Source: Dysgonamonadaceae bacterium (GTDB taxonomy: Bacteria > Bacteroidota > Bacteroidia > Bacteroidales > Azobacteroidaceae). Taken from it: a stretch of DNA of 55,996 nt. Of this stretch, positions 35,232-43,791 are shown piece by piece. The DNA lies in contig JAIRYM010000049.1 of NCBI GenBank assembly GCA_031267615.1, positions 1-55,996 on the forward strand, read 5' to 3'. The translations under genes were made by a program, and so were the position numbers. Position 1 is the first letter of the stretch; each line of letters opens with the position of its first letter. Below the pieces are notes generated by a model. The model was not told where the DNA came from and did no database searches. It saw only the letters and a list, made by a program, of their open reading frames with translations.

Positions 35232-37511
35232 ATGTTACAATCACTGACAATTCGCAACTATGCGCTTATTTCCAGTCTGGAAGCGGAATTTGGAAGCGGC
35301 TTTTCTGTTATTACAGGCGAAACGGGCGCAGGAAAATCAATCATTCTCGGCGCTCTGTCGCTGATTCTTGGAGCAAGAGCAGATGCAAAATTAATCCGTC
35401 AGGGCGAAGACAAATGCCTGATCGAAGGAGTATTTAATATTTCCAAATACAGTCTTGAACCGTTTTTCAGAGAAAGAGATCTGGAATATGATTCACAAAT
35501 CTGTATTATAAGACGTGAAATATGGACTTCGGGCAAGTCGCGCGCGTTTATCAACGACAGTCCTGCGTCACTCGGCGACCTGCGCGGACTCGGCTCATTC
35601 CTTATTGATATTCACTCCCAGCATCAAAATTTACTGCTGTCAGACACTCAGTTTCAATTGCAGGCTATTGATGTTATCGCACAGAATCAAAGTATAAAAA
35701 ACAGATATATTGAGGTTTTCAAAAAATATGTCTCTTTAAACAAATATGTATCTGAGTTAAAGGAAAATATTGCAGGGAAAAAAGGAGAAGAAGATTATAT
35801 TCTCTTTCAGCTAAATCAGTTGAAAGAAGCACAGTTGCAGGCAAATGAACAGACTGCTCTGGAAGAAGAACAGGAAACTCTTTCACATATAGAAGAAATA
35901 AAATCATCGCTTTTTCGAATCGGAAAAACACTTTCGGATGACGGGTCAGGCACAGTCTCCATTCTAAAAGAAATGCTTTCCTCCGCTCAGAATATAAGAA
36001 ACATATATCCTGACGCAGAAGAAATTGCAGACAGACTGCAATCTGCGTATTTAGACCTGAAAGATCTTGCGCGTGATGTGGAATCCCGTCAGGAATTCCT
36101 TGAACATAATCCGGAACGCCTGCAAGTTATATCGTCCCGTCTTGATCTAATATATTCACTTCAGCAAAAGCACCGTCTTGATACGGTGGAGGCACTGATC
36201 AGCCTTCGCGACAATCTTTCCGCGCAAATCGGAGAAATAGACAATCTGGAAGAAACTCTGGAAAAATTAGAGAAAGAAACAAAAGCAATCTGTGTCGAAG
36301 TAAAAAACCTTGCGAAACAGCTAACCGACACACGTCTTAATGCGGCACAAATACTGGAAAAACGGCTTGTCGAACAGGTTAGCGCTATAGGAATGTCAGC
36401 CATGCGGTTTTCAGTCGCGATCTCTGCCAAACAGCAACCTGACGTTACTGGCGCCGATGATGTTACATTTATGTTTTCCGCCGGTCGCGGAGGCGAACTG
36501 CGACCTGTTGCGACAACAGCATCGGGTGGCGAAACCTCCCGTCTGATGCTTGGAATCAAGGCATTGATTGCAGGAGTAACATCACTGCCTGCAATTATAT
36601 TTGACGAGATTGACACAGGCGTTTCGGGCGAGATTGCAGACAAAATGGGAGATATTCTGCGCGAAATGGGACAAAAAATGCAGGTAATCGCGATCAGTCA
36701 TCTTCCCCAGATAGCAGCAAAAGGCGATGCACAATATCTTGTATATAAGGAAGAAGACAAAACGACAACCGAAACAAGTCTTCGCAGACTGAACAAAGAC
36801 GAACGGGTTCATGAAATAGCACGCATATTGAGCGGCGCAGATCTCACGGAGGCTGCAATAGAAAACGCTAAATCATTGCTGAAATGCTTTGCCTTCATTA
36901 TATTAACCGTAGCGTCCTTCTTCACCTTATCAGCTAATGCACAGGACACCGTGAAAACAGATTCTACCGTAACGGTCCCTCATCAGGAAGTTCAGGCATT
37001 TAAGCCGGATGCAAATAAATCAATGCTGTTCTCAGCGGTTTTCCCCGGACTTGGACAGATTTATAACCGGAAATACTGGAAACTTCCTCTTGTTTATGGA
37101 AGTTTCCTCGGATGCACCTATGCCATATTATGGAATCAAACACAGTTCACCGGTTACAGGCAGGCATACAGAGACTTTATTGATGACGATATAAATACCG
37201 TTTCGTGGAAAAACTATATAAGTCCGGCGCTCGGTTATTCCGACAATACAAGCGAATGGAAAGACAGTGACGTATCATGGTTTCAAAATACATTAAAACG
37301 AAAACGCGATTACTACAACCATTATCGCGATATGAGCATTCTTGTTTCGATAGGCATATATGCAGTGTGGATAGTCGATGCTTACGTCGATGCACAGCTG
37401 TTTGATTTCGATATAGGTCCCGATTTAAGTATGAAAATAGAACCGGCAATTTTTGAGAAAACAAATATAAGCTCACGAATGTTTGGATTACAGTTAAGTA
37501 TGATATTTTAA
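35232..37511 (+). CDS. recN: RecN DNA-repair ATPase fused in frame to a DUF5683 protein
   Basis: One continuous frame of 759 codons. Residues 1 to about 550 are RecN: Walker A GETGAGKSIILGALSLILGARAD, a long coiled coil, signature ATASGGETSRLMLGIK and Walker B IIFDEIDTGVSGEIADKMG, ending in the usual IENAKSLL. Without a stop codon the frame passes into a hydrophobic signal-peptide-like segment (KCFAFIILTVASFFTLSANAQ, residues 551-571) and a complete DUF5683 domain (AVFPGLGQIYNRKYWKLPLVYG). RecN acts on double-strand breaks in the cytosol, whereas DUF5683 proteins are exported. No ATG lies at the junction; TTG (36876) or CTG (36879) could start a separate DUF5683 protein. Both a fusion and two products are possible. 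Confidence 0.9.
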   Translation: MLQSLTIRNYALISSLEAEFGSGFSVITGETGAGKSIILGALSLILGARADAKLIRQGEDKCLIEGVFNISKYSLEPFFRERDLEYDSQICIIRREIWTSGKSRAFINDSPASLGDLRGLGSFLIDIHSQHQNLLLSDTQFQLQAIDVIAQNQSIKNRYIEVFKKYVSLNKYVSELKENIAGKKGEEDYILFQLNQLKEAQLQANEQTALEEEQETLSHIEEIKSSLFRIGKTLSDDGSGTVSILKEMLSSAQNIRNIYPDAEEIADRLQSAYLDLKDLARDVESRQEFLEHNPERLQVISSRLDLIYSLQQKHRLDTVEALISLRDNLSAQIGEIDNLEETLEKLEKETKAICVEVKNLAKQLTDTRLNAAQILEKRLVEQVSAIGMSAMRFSVAISAKQQPDVTGADDVTFMFSAGRGGELRPVATTASGGETSRLMLGIKALIAGVTSLPAIIFDEIDTGVSGEIADKMGDILREMGQKMQVIAISHLPQIAAKGDAQYLVYKEEDKTTTETSLRRLNKDERVHEIARILSGADLTEAAIENAKSLLKCFAFIILTVASFFTLSANAQDTVKTDSTVTVPHQEVQAFKPDANKSMLFSAVFPGLGQIYNRKYWKLPLVYGSFLGCTYAILWNQTQFTGYRQAYRDFIDDDINTVSWKNYISPALGYSDNTSEWKDSDVSWFQNTLKRKRDYYNHYRDMSILVSIGIYAVWIVDAYVDAQLFDFDIGPDLSMKIEPAIFEKTNISSRMFGLQLSMIF

Positions 37512-37515
37512 CAAT

Positions 37516-38064
37516 ATGTTCGATTTTTTCTACAGATATTTACTCAACAAAAAGATAAAGCGCACCCTGAACGCATCATATCGGCAACGTGAATTTCTTA
37601 ATTTACAAACGGTAAAGACAGTGCTTATTCTTTTTGAAACAAAAGATTATAATGCAGTCTGTGATTTATCTTCGATGCTTCAACAGGCAGGCAAACATAT
37701 TATTACCGTTGCATACAGCAAAAAATCAGAAGAAATAAAACACAAAGACAAAGCAAATTATATAATAACAGAAAAAGACATAAACATCGACAGCAGTAAA
37801 TCACTGTCCAACATAAAGAACAATCTTTCATCCATTACATTTGATCTGGCAGTTGATATGACAGTAAAAAACAATCTTTTGATGCAATATATTATGGTAT
37901 CTTCAAATGCACTGTTGAAAGTTGGGTTTCACGAATGTGAGCATCCGATTTACGATATGCTGATACTGTCACAATCAGGAGAAAATTCAGAAATTCACGA
38001 GTTAGGCAAGCAGATGATATATTATCTTTCGACAATCGGTCAGTACACTTCGCAAAACAATTAA
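37516..38064 (+). CDS. DUF6913 family protein
   Basis: The 182-residue protein has the DUF6913 pattern: an N-terminal helix (YRYLLNKKIKRTLNA), then KTVLILFETKDYNAVCDLSSMLQQAGKHIITVAYSKKSE, and a C-terminal half with FDLAVDMTVKNNLLMQYIMVSSNALLKVGF and a final DMLILSQSGE...QMIYYL. No signal peptide and no catalytic motif are seen. It starts 4 nt after the RecN-DUF5683 frame and is followed immediately by the TonB-like gene, so all are likely one transcript. Confidence 0.75.
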   Translation: MFDFFYRYLLNKKIKRTLNASYRQREFLNLQTVKTVLILFETKDYNAVCDLSSMLQQAGKHIITVAYSKKSEEIKHKDKANYIITEKDINIDSSKSLSNIKNNLSSITFDLAVDMTVKNNLLMQYIMVSSNALLKVGFHECEHPIYDMLILSQSGENSEIHELGKQMIYYLSTIGQYTSQNN

Positions 38065-38763
38065 ATGGAAATAAAAAAAACATCGAAAGCTAATTTAGAA
38101 AACAAACGCTGGATATTTTTTCTTGCAGGACTCTCCATATCGTCGCTCATATTTTATTTCATAATGGAATGGAAAATAGAAAAAAGAACCAATAAATTCG
38201 ATTCCGAAGAATTAGCAACTCTTATAATTGAGAAAGAATTTAATGGTGAAAATCTGTTAATGGCACCGTTAATCGAAAAGTCGGAACCGCAGCAGAAAGA
38301 AAAAGAAAAAATTGTATATGAAGACTTTAACATAACCGATAAATCAGTAGAAAATCAGGATACGATGCCACCTGTATCTTTAGACAAAATACTTTCAGAA
38401 GAAATAAAAACCATTTCCATCGCAGATAATACAGAAAAACACAGCGAGTCCGCAGTTTTAACAGAAGCAGAAATTATGCCTCAATTTCCTGGAGGAAAAT
38501 CAGCTTTAGCGCTATACATATCCCGCAATATTAAATATCCCGAAGCGGCAATTAAACAAAAGAAGCAGGGAAGAGTGTGGTGTTCGTTCATTGTCAATGA
38601 AGACGGAACAGTTTCAGACGTAAAGTTGGAAGAAGGCATATATATATTTCTGGATGATGAAGCACTGCGAGTTTTGCAAACCATGCCTCCATGGGTTGCA
38701 GGCGAAAAGAATGGAGAAAAAGTACGGATAAAAGTTTATTTGCCTGTCGTTTTCAAAATTTGA
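38065..38763 (+). CDS. TonB-family energy transducer
   Basis: The 232-residue protein has one N-terminal transmembrane segment (residues about 20-37), a Glu/Lys-rich periplasmic linker and a TonB C-terminal domain (MPQFPGGKSALALYISRNIKYPEAAIKQKKQGRVWCSFIVNEDGTV to the end). TonB proteins couple the proton motive force via ExbB/ExbD to outer-membrane receptors. The linker is not strongly Pro-rich, as in many Bacteroidota variants. The start codon follows the DUF6913 stop directly. The receptor partner is unknown. Confidence 0.88.
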   Translation: MEIKKTSKANLENKRWIFFLAGLSISSLIFYFIMEWKIEKRTNKFDSEELATLIIEKEFNGENLLMAPLIEKSEPQQKEKEKIVYEDFNITDKSVENQDTMPPVSLDKILSEEIKTISIADNTEKHSESAVLTEAEIMPQFPGGKSALALYISRNIKYPEAAIKQKKQGRVWCSFIVNEDGTVSDVKLEEGIYIFLDDEALRVLQTMPPWVAGEKNGEKVRIKVYLPVVFKI

Positions 38764-38796
38764 ATATTTCAATTTTTTTATATAAAAAATTATTTA

Positions 38797-38804
38797 TACT
38801 TTTG
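38797..38804 (+). promoter_or_regulatory. -7 box upstream of the polyprenyl synthase gene
   Basis: TACTTTTG, 17 nt before the start codon, fits TAnnTTTG. No TTTG at -33; the stretch upstream is almost entirely A and T. Confidence 0.45.
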
Positions 38805-38821
38805 GGAAATTATTCAATATT

Positions 38822-39793
38822 ATGATTACGTTTTCCAAAGCATTGGCAATTATTCAGCAGGAGATTGAAGCAATAAATTATCCGGAATATCCGGACGGAT
38901 TATATAAGCCTGTTGCGTATATGATGTCGATGAAAGGGAAAAAAATTCGTCCTGCGCTCACATTGCTAGCCTGTAATCTCTTTGTAGAAGACATAAGCGA
39001 AGCAATTAAGCCGGCTCTTGCATGGGAAACTTTTCATAATTTCACCTTGATGCACGACGATTTGATGGACAGAGCGTCTCTGCGTCGCGGTCAGCAGACC
39101 GTTCACAAGCGGTGGAACGATAACACCGCAATTCTTTCGGGCGATGCGATGCTTATTCTTGCATATAAACTGATGGAGAAATCTCCGGCGAACATTATGC
39201 CTTCCTTGCTCGGACTGTTCTCACGCACAGCAGCCGAAATCTGTGAAGGACAGCAATTTGATATGGAATTTGAAAATCGTATCGACATTACAGTAAGCGA
39301 ATACATAGAAATGATTCGCCTGAAAACAGCCGTAATGATTGGCGCATGCCTTAAAAGCGGCGCAATAGTCGGTGGAGCTTCTGAACGGAACAGCGAGATG
39401 CTTTACCGCTTTGGAATAAATCTCGGAATCGCTTTTCAGATTTGTGATGATTTGCTTGATGTCTATGGTAACCCTTATATATTCGGGAAAAATATAGGAG
39501 GAGATATTCTGTGCGATAAAAAAACTTTTTTGCTTGTCAACGCACTTAATCTGTCTGAAAACGAAGACAGAAATAAATTGCTATCGTGGTTTAGGCGTAA
39601 AGAACAGCAGGAAGAAAAAATCGGCTATTTTAAGCAATTATTTGATAAATTAAAGATTCGCCAGTTAGCAAATGCCACCATTGTTACTTATTACAAACAG
39701 GCGATGGCAGATTTAGATCAAGTTTCAGTCAGTTCAGAGAATAAGGAAGTCCTGAAATCACTGTCTGCGGACTTGATGAAACGCGAATCATAA
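38822..39793 (+). CDS. Polyprenyl (all-trans) diphosphate synthase
   Basis: This 323-residue isoprenoid chain-elongation enzyme has a first Asp-rich motif, LMHDDLMDRASLRRGQQTVH (about residues 77-95), and a second, FQICDDLLDVYGNP (about 205), with the GKNIGGDILCDKKTFLLVNA segment after it. It uses isopentenyl diphosphate to make C15-C40 chains for quinones or carrier lipids; the product length cannot be read reliably. It is followed after 13 nt by an unrecognised gene and then tatD. Confidence 0.93.
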   Translation: MITFSKALAIIQQEIEAINYPEYPDGLYKPVAYMMSMKGKKIRPALTLLACNLFVEDISEAIKPALAWETFHNFTLMHDDLMDRASLRRGQQTVHKRWNDNTAILSGDAMLILAYKLMEKSPANIMPSLLGLFSRTAAEICEGQQFDMEFENRIDITVSEYIEMIRLKTAVMIGACLKSGAIVGGASERNSEMLYRFGINLGIAFQICDDLLDVYGNPYIFGKNIGGDILCDKKTFLLVNALNLSENEDRNKLLSWFRRKEQQEEKIGYFKQLFDKLKIRQLANATIVTYYKQAMADLDQVSVSSENKEVLKSLSADLMKRES

Positions 39794-39806
39794 ACAGTTT
39801 GGCATT

Positions 39807-40520
39807 ATGTCTTTATGGAAAATACCAGATAAGGATGAAGAAAAAATCAGTATAATTCGATCGGCAATAGACAGAGAAGACATACTGCCCGAAGAAGAGC
39901 GCGTACTTTTAGATGGAGAAATACTCGAACTAAAGTATTTTATAAAAAGATACGAAGGCGAAAAAGCGGTGCTTCAACAAGCAAATGAAGACAGGGCAAA
40001 AACCGCAAATCAATACCGGGAACTGTTTAAAAATGCACAAATGTATATCTCTCATTTCATTCAGGTTTTGCAACTCACAGTTATTCGCGGAGAAATTCGT
40101 CAGGAATTTTTGCAACTCTACGGATTGGAAAACATTAACATTAAAGAGCCGTATGTTATTCCCGATTTAACAACAGAAGAAGCAGTTCTATTGTGGGGAG
40201 AAAATATTATTCGCGGTGAATCCGAAAGAATGAATCATGGCGGCATTCCTCTTTATAATCCGGCAATAGCCAAAGTCAAAGTTCATTACGAACTGTTTCG
40301 TGAAATAATTCAAAGTTTGAAAATTTACATACAAAACGCATCAAGGTATCAATCTATCGTAGAAGAAATTCGCAATAAAGCGACCGAATATATCCAGACA
40401 ATATGGACAAAAGTTGATGAAAAATACAAAAAAGAAAATAAAGACAAATATCGTGCAATACAGACTGCATATAAATTTGGTTTTTATAATTCAGGAGAAC
40501 AGTTGAATGTATTTAATTGA
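39807..40520 (+). CDS. Uncharacterised helical protein
   Basis: The 237-residue protein is not recognised. It is charged and mostly helical, with a probable coiled coil at about residues 35-70 (LELKYFIKRYEGEKAVLQQANEDRAKTANQYREL). A conserved-looking middle section follows (NAQMYISHFIQVLQLTVIRGEIRQEFLQLYGL and ITEEAVLLWGENII-like, here TTEEAVLLWGENIIRGES). It has no signal peptide, membrane helix or catalytic motif. Its stop overlaps the start of tatD by 14 nt, so translation of the two is likely coupled, which supports it being a real gene. Confidence 0.8.
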   Translation: MSLWKIPDKDEEKISIIRSAIDREDILPEEERVLLDGEILELKYFIKRYEGEKAVLQQANEDRAKTANQYRELFKNAQMYISHFIQVLQLTVIRGEIRQEFLQLYGLENINIKEPYVIPDLTTEEAVLLWGENIIRGESERMNHGGIPLYNPAIAKVKVHYELFREIIQSLKIYIQNASRYQSIVEEIRNKATEYIQTIWTKVDEKYKKENKDKYRAIQTAYKFGFYNSGEQLNVFN

Positions 40521-41289
40521 TACACACTCTCACATCTTTTTAGAAGAATTTGACGTCGATTGCAAAGAAGTAATTACGCGAGCCACAGAAGTCAGCGTAA
40601 AGAAATTTTGTCTGCCCAATATAGATACAGAAACTGTTTTGCGGCTACATGACCTGTGTGATAAATATCCGGCAATCTGCTTTCCGATGATGGGACTGCA
40701 TCCGACAAGTGTAGGCAAAGATTTTAAACGCCGGCTTAATGAAATTCATTTGCTGTTTAAACACAGAAAATATATTGCTATTGGCGAAATCGGCATTGAC
40801 TTATATTGGAATAAAACCTTTTATAAAGAACAGATTGAAGCCTTTAAGACACAACTCCTGTGGTCTGTTGAAATGAATTTGCCGGTAGCGATTCACACTC
40901 GCGAAGCGTTTAATGAAGTGTTTGGAAGTATATCGAAAATTGGAGCAAGCAGTTTGCGGGGAGTTTTCCACAGTTTTGGCGGTATAAAGGAAGAACTCGA
41001 AACCGCTCTTAAATTTGAGAACTTTTATCTTGGAATCAATGGTTCTTTGACTTTTAAAAATTCGCAGTTAAAAGATTATCTCACGCTTGCACCTCTCAAC
41101 AGGATTCTTCTCGAAACTGATGCACCATACCTTGCGCCAGTGCCTTGTCGCGGACGGCGCAACGAACCTTCATTCATCATTCAGACAGCAGCCAAACTTT
41201 CAGAAATCTATGGCGTTTCTATAGAAACTGTTGCAGAAATAACGACGGGCAATGCAGAGCGATTGTTTGCAATTAACACACAGCATTGA
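40507..41289 (+). CDS. tatD: TatD-family metal-dependent deoxyribonuclease
   Basis: The 260-residue TIM-barrel hydrolase has the TatD metal ligands: DTHSH at residues 4-8, IGEIGIDLYW near 100, AIHTREAF near 130, FHSFGG near 155 and LETDAPYLAPVPCRGRRNEP near 205. Family members degrade DNA 3' ends during quality control and repair. The start overlaps the end of the preceding unknown gene. Downstream, 41290-41415 is AT-rich with no gene, leading into the ~125-bp promoter repeat. Confidence 0.94.
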   Translation: MYLIDTHSHIFLEEFDVDCKEVITRATEVSVKKFCLPNIDTETVLRLHDLCDKYPAICFPMMGLHPTSVGKDFKRRLNEIHLLFKHRKYIAIGEIGIDLYWNKTFYKEQIEAFKTQLLWSVEMNLPVAIHTREAFNEVFGSISKIGASSLRGVFHSFGGIKEELETALKFENFYLGINGSLTFKNSQLKDYLTLAPLNRILLETDAPYLAPVPCRGRRNEPSFIIQTAAKLSEIYGVSIETVAEITTGNAERLFAINTQH

Positions 41290-41415
41290 ATGTGCTTAAA
41301 CGATTTTATATTAAATTTATAATTAACCGGATATTGCAAAAAACGATACTTAAACTGAATGCTAAAGCCGATTTTCAACCTGACAAACAATCAGTTTTAT
41401 TAAAAAGTAAGAACA

Positions 41416-41541
41416 CTTTGGGATTTTGAAAAAAGCAAAAATTAGAGAGTGATTTTTGATGAAAAGTAAGTTTTTTTAGTGGAAAAAGCGAAAAATGGTG
41501 ATTTTTTGCATTTTTTCACAAAATATTTTGGTGGTTAAAAA
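41416..41541 (+). repeat. Promoter-associated direct repeat, copy 1 (~125 bp)
   Basis: From CTTTGGGATTTTGAAA to GGTGGTTAAAAA this stretch aligns with 45726-45849 at roughly 85% identity by eye, with only single-base gaps. The shared block ends with the TTTG -33 element and the start of the promoter spacer. Both copies read upstream into an exported-protein transcription unit. It contains no gene. Confidence 0.88.
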
Positions 41542-41558
41542 TATTTACTTTAATTTCG
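41527..41558 (+). promoter_or_regulatory. Promoter of the S74/T9SS protein operon
   Basis: TTTG (41527-41530), a 20-nt spacer and TAATTTCG (41551-41558; one mismatch to TAnnTTTG). It lies at the end of repeat copy 1, and the start codon is 29 nt downstream. Confidence 0.62.
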
Positions 41559-41587
41559 CTGTAAATTATTTATTAATTTTAAATAAA

Positions 41588-42922
41588 ATGAAAAAGAACT
41601 TTTTAATTATTATCGGTTTAATACTTTGCGTTTTAGACAGTTATTCTCAATTCAGAGTATACGCCGATGGTTCCGTACAATTCAAGGTAAACAACGTTTT
41701 AGCAGGGTTTACCGGAAATCAAGAGCAAGGCAATGTGTCTTTCGGATATGCGTCTTTGCTTAATCAGTCGGCGGGAACTTATAATACAGCTATTGGTAGC
41801 AGTGCGCTTTACTCCAATATCACGACTGCCAACTATAATACTGCTATTGGTAGTAGTGCACTTTATTTTAATACGAGTGGAAGTAGCAATACTGCAAATG
41901 GCGTTTGTGCGCTTTACTCAAATACGACTGGCGGCTATAATACCGCCGATGGTCATCTGGCACTTATAGGCAATACGACCGGATACTATAATACTGCCGA
42001 TGGTTATCTGGCGCTTTACTCAAATACGACTGGCAGCTATAATACCGCTATTGGCTATTATGCAGGCGGTAATAATCCCAACAATCTGACTAATTCTACC
42101 GCCATCGGCTATGCAGCCACTGCTACCGCAAGCAATCAGGTAAGAATCGGCGACTATGATGTTACCGAAATTGGTGGTTATGTAGCATGGAGCAATTTTT
42201 CGGATGGACGTGCAAAGAAAAACATCCGCACCGATGTACCCGGACTTGCCTTTATCAACGGACTGCAACCGATCACCTACAATCTGGATTTAGATGCCAT
42301 AGACGGTTTGCTGAAAATAGATGGAACGAAACGAGTGGGCGAAGAAGAGTTGTCCCAGGAATTGAAAGACATCGAAAAGAAGGCAAGAAAAGCCAAAGAA
42401 AAAGTGATCCAAACCGGCTTTATCGCGCAAGATGTAGAAAAGACCGCTAAAAGCATCGGTTATGATTTCAGCGGCGTGAATGTGGACGAAACAGGTATCT
42501 ATGGCTTGCGATATGCGGAATTTGTAGTGCCGTTAGTGAAAGCCGTGCAGGAACTCAGCGAGCAAAACGAACAGCTGCAAGCACAGATAAATGAACTGCA
42601 GAAAAAAGACGCTTTGAGAAGTGCCGAATCCGTAACCGGATTGCAGGAGTTGACAAACAGCGGCGCCTCCCTGCAACAGAATTTTCCCAATCCGTTCTCG
42701 GAAACGACACAAATCAAATGCTATCTGCCACAAAGCATAAAGACGGCTTTTCTGAATATTTACAATCTGCAAGGCAAACAGTTAAGGCAGATTGCCGTAA
42801 CTCAGCGCGGAGAAAGTTCCCTGCTGATTGCCGGCTCGGAATTTGAACAGGGAATTTATCTCTATGCCCTGATTGCCGACGGGCGGGAAGTGGATGTGAA
42901 ACGAATGATTTTAACGGAATAG
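41588..42922 (+). CDS. Secreted head-repeat protein with S74 intramolecular chaperone and T9SS C-terminal domain
   Basis: The start at 41588 gives signal peptide MKKNFLIIIGLILCVLDSYSQ; 444 residues in all. After it come about six imperfect 17-18-residue repeats of the YadA-head type (YNTAIGSSALYSNTTGS). A peptidase-S74 domain starts at NFSDGRAKKNIRTD, which carries the Ser-Asp and Lys of the self-cleavage site, and continues through GFIAQDVEKT and a short coiled coil (ELSEQNEQLQAQINELQKK). The C-terminus (NFPNPFSETTQIKC...QGIYLYALIADGREV) is a type IX sorting domain. This implies export and surface delivery as a trimer-like fibre. It starts an operon with the next two genes. Confidence 0.87.
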   Translation: MKKNFLIIIGLILCVLDSYSQFRVYADGSVQFKVNNVLAGFTGNQEQGNVSFGYASLLNQSAGTYNTAIGSSALYSNITTANYNTAIGSSALYFNTSGSSNTANGVCALYSNTTGGYNTADGHLALIGNTTGYYNTADGYLALYSNTTGSYNTAIGYYAGGNNPNNLTNSTAIGYAATATASNQVRIGDYDVTEIGGYVAWSNFSDGRAKKNIRTDVPGLAFINGLQPITYNLDLDAIDGLLKIDGTKRVGEEELSQELKDIEKKARKAKEKVIQTGFIAQDVEKTAKSIGYDFSGVNVDETGIYGLRYAEFVVPLVKAVQELSEQNEQLQAQINELQKKDALRSAESVTGLQELTNSGASLQQNFPNPFSETTQIKCYLPQSIKTAFLNIYNLQGKQLRQIAVTQRGESSLLIAGSEFEQGIYLYALIADGREVDVKRMILTE

Positions 42923-42934
42923 GAGGATTCTATT

Positions 42935-43786
42935 ATGAAAACAAAAATTTTATTTTTATCAGCTATTTTGCTGCTGTCGTTGGGATGCGACAACAACGCT
43001 GATTTATCCGAAGGCGACAATGCCGCAAATACGGAAGTAAACGAGAATCCGGACATTTCATTGGCTGATACTCAATGGAAATTGTCCGGTATTTTTGATG
43101 TTCAAAACAATTCGTTGAAAGTATTGAATCCAACAGATTGTGAAGAATGTTATACGATTAATTTTGATACGGATAGCACTGCCACAGGAAAGTCGTCAAG
43201 TAATTTGGTACTGGTCGATTTATTCGGGAAAGGAAAACTTATCGGTATAGCTACGGAGATGGGCGAAACAGGAGACGGATATTTGTTTTGCGATGCAATC
43301 GGATTGGTTACTTCCTATTCCTGTAACGAAAATGAATTGAAGTTTTTTTATACGGAAAATGGAAAAGAATATTATCTACTGTATGTCAAGAAAGAAAATT
43401 CCGTTACTCCAATAAATATCACATTGTATGACAAATCGCCGGATATTATCCAACATTATATTCAGGGAAAATGGCAGTTAATATATGGCAAAGGTGGACT
43501 TAGCGCCAATATGATACATCCTTACGATAATCATTTTGTGGAATTTACATCAGATGGTCAATATATATACACCAGTCCGGTTGAGAATTATACTGCAACT
43601 ATCCAATGGGATAGAGTTGCGGGTAATCTATATTATTCAGGTGTTGATTCTACCTACATAATGGCAGCAAACCCACTTCCATTATTGATGGGTGAAATCA
43701 AGAATGATACTTTGGTGTATCTTGAATATTATGTGAGCGATCCTGTGTTTTATCATTGCATTAAAATAAATAACCTTAAAAAGTGA
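42935..43786 (+). CDS. Uncharacterised lipoprotein
   Basis: The 283-residue protein has a signal peptide and lipobox (LLLSLGC, Cys18) followed by an Asp/Asn-rich tether. The rest looks like beta-sheet with two related halves around DTQWKLSGIF (about 48) and GKWQLIYGKGG (about 183), resembling lipocalin-like or META-type strands, but the family is not assigned. A strong AGGAGG ribosome binding site lies 7-8 nt before the ATG, unusual in this AT-rich, Shine-Dalgarno-poor genome. It is placed 12 nt after the S74 gene. Confidence 0.82.
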   Translation: MKTKILFLSAILLLSLGCDNNADLSEGDNAANTEVNENPDISLADTQWKLSGIFDVQNNSLKVLNPTDCEECYTINFDTDSTATGKSSSNLVLVDLFGKGKLIGIATEMGETGDGYLFCDAIGLVTSYSCNENELKFFYTENGKEYYLLYVKKENSVTPINITLYDKSPDIIQHYIQGKWQLIYGKGGLSANMIHPYDNHFVEFTSDGQYIYTSPVENYTATIQWDRVAGNLYYSGVDSTYIMAANPLPLLMGEIKNDTLVYLEYYVSDPVFYHCIKINNLKK

Positions 43787-43791
43787 CGGTT

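Noticed and set aside
41290-41415. Second T9SS-domain scrap upstream of repeat copy 1, mirroring the one at 45658
   Set aside because: No GIYLYALIA-like sequence is found in any frame there.
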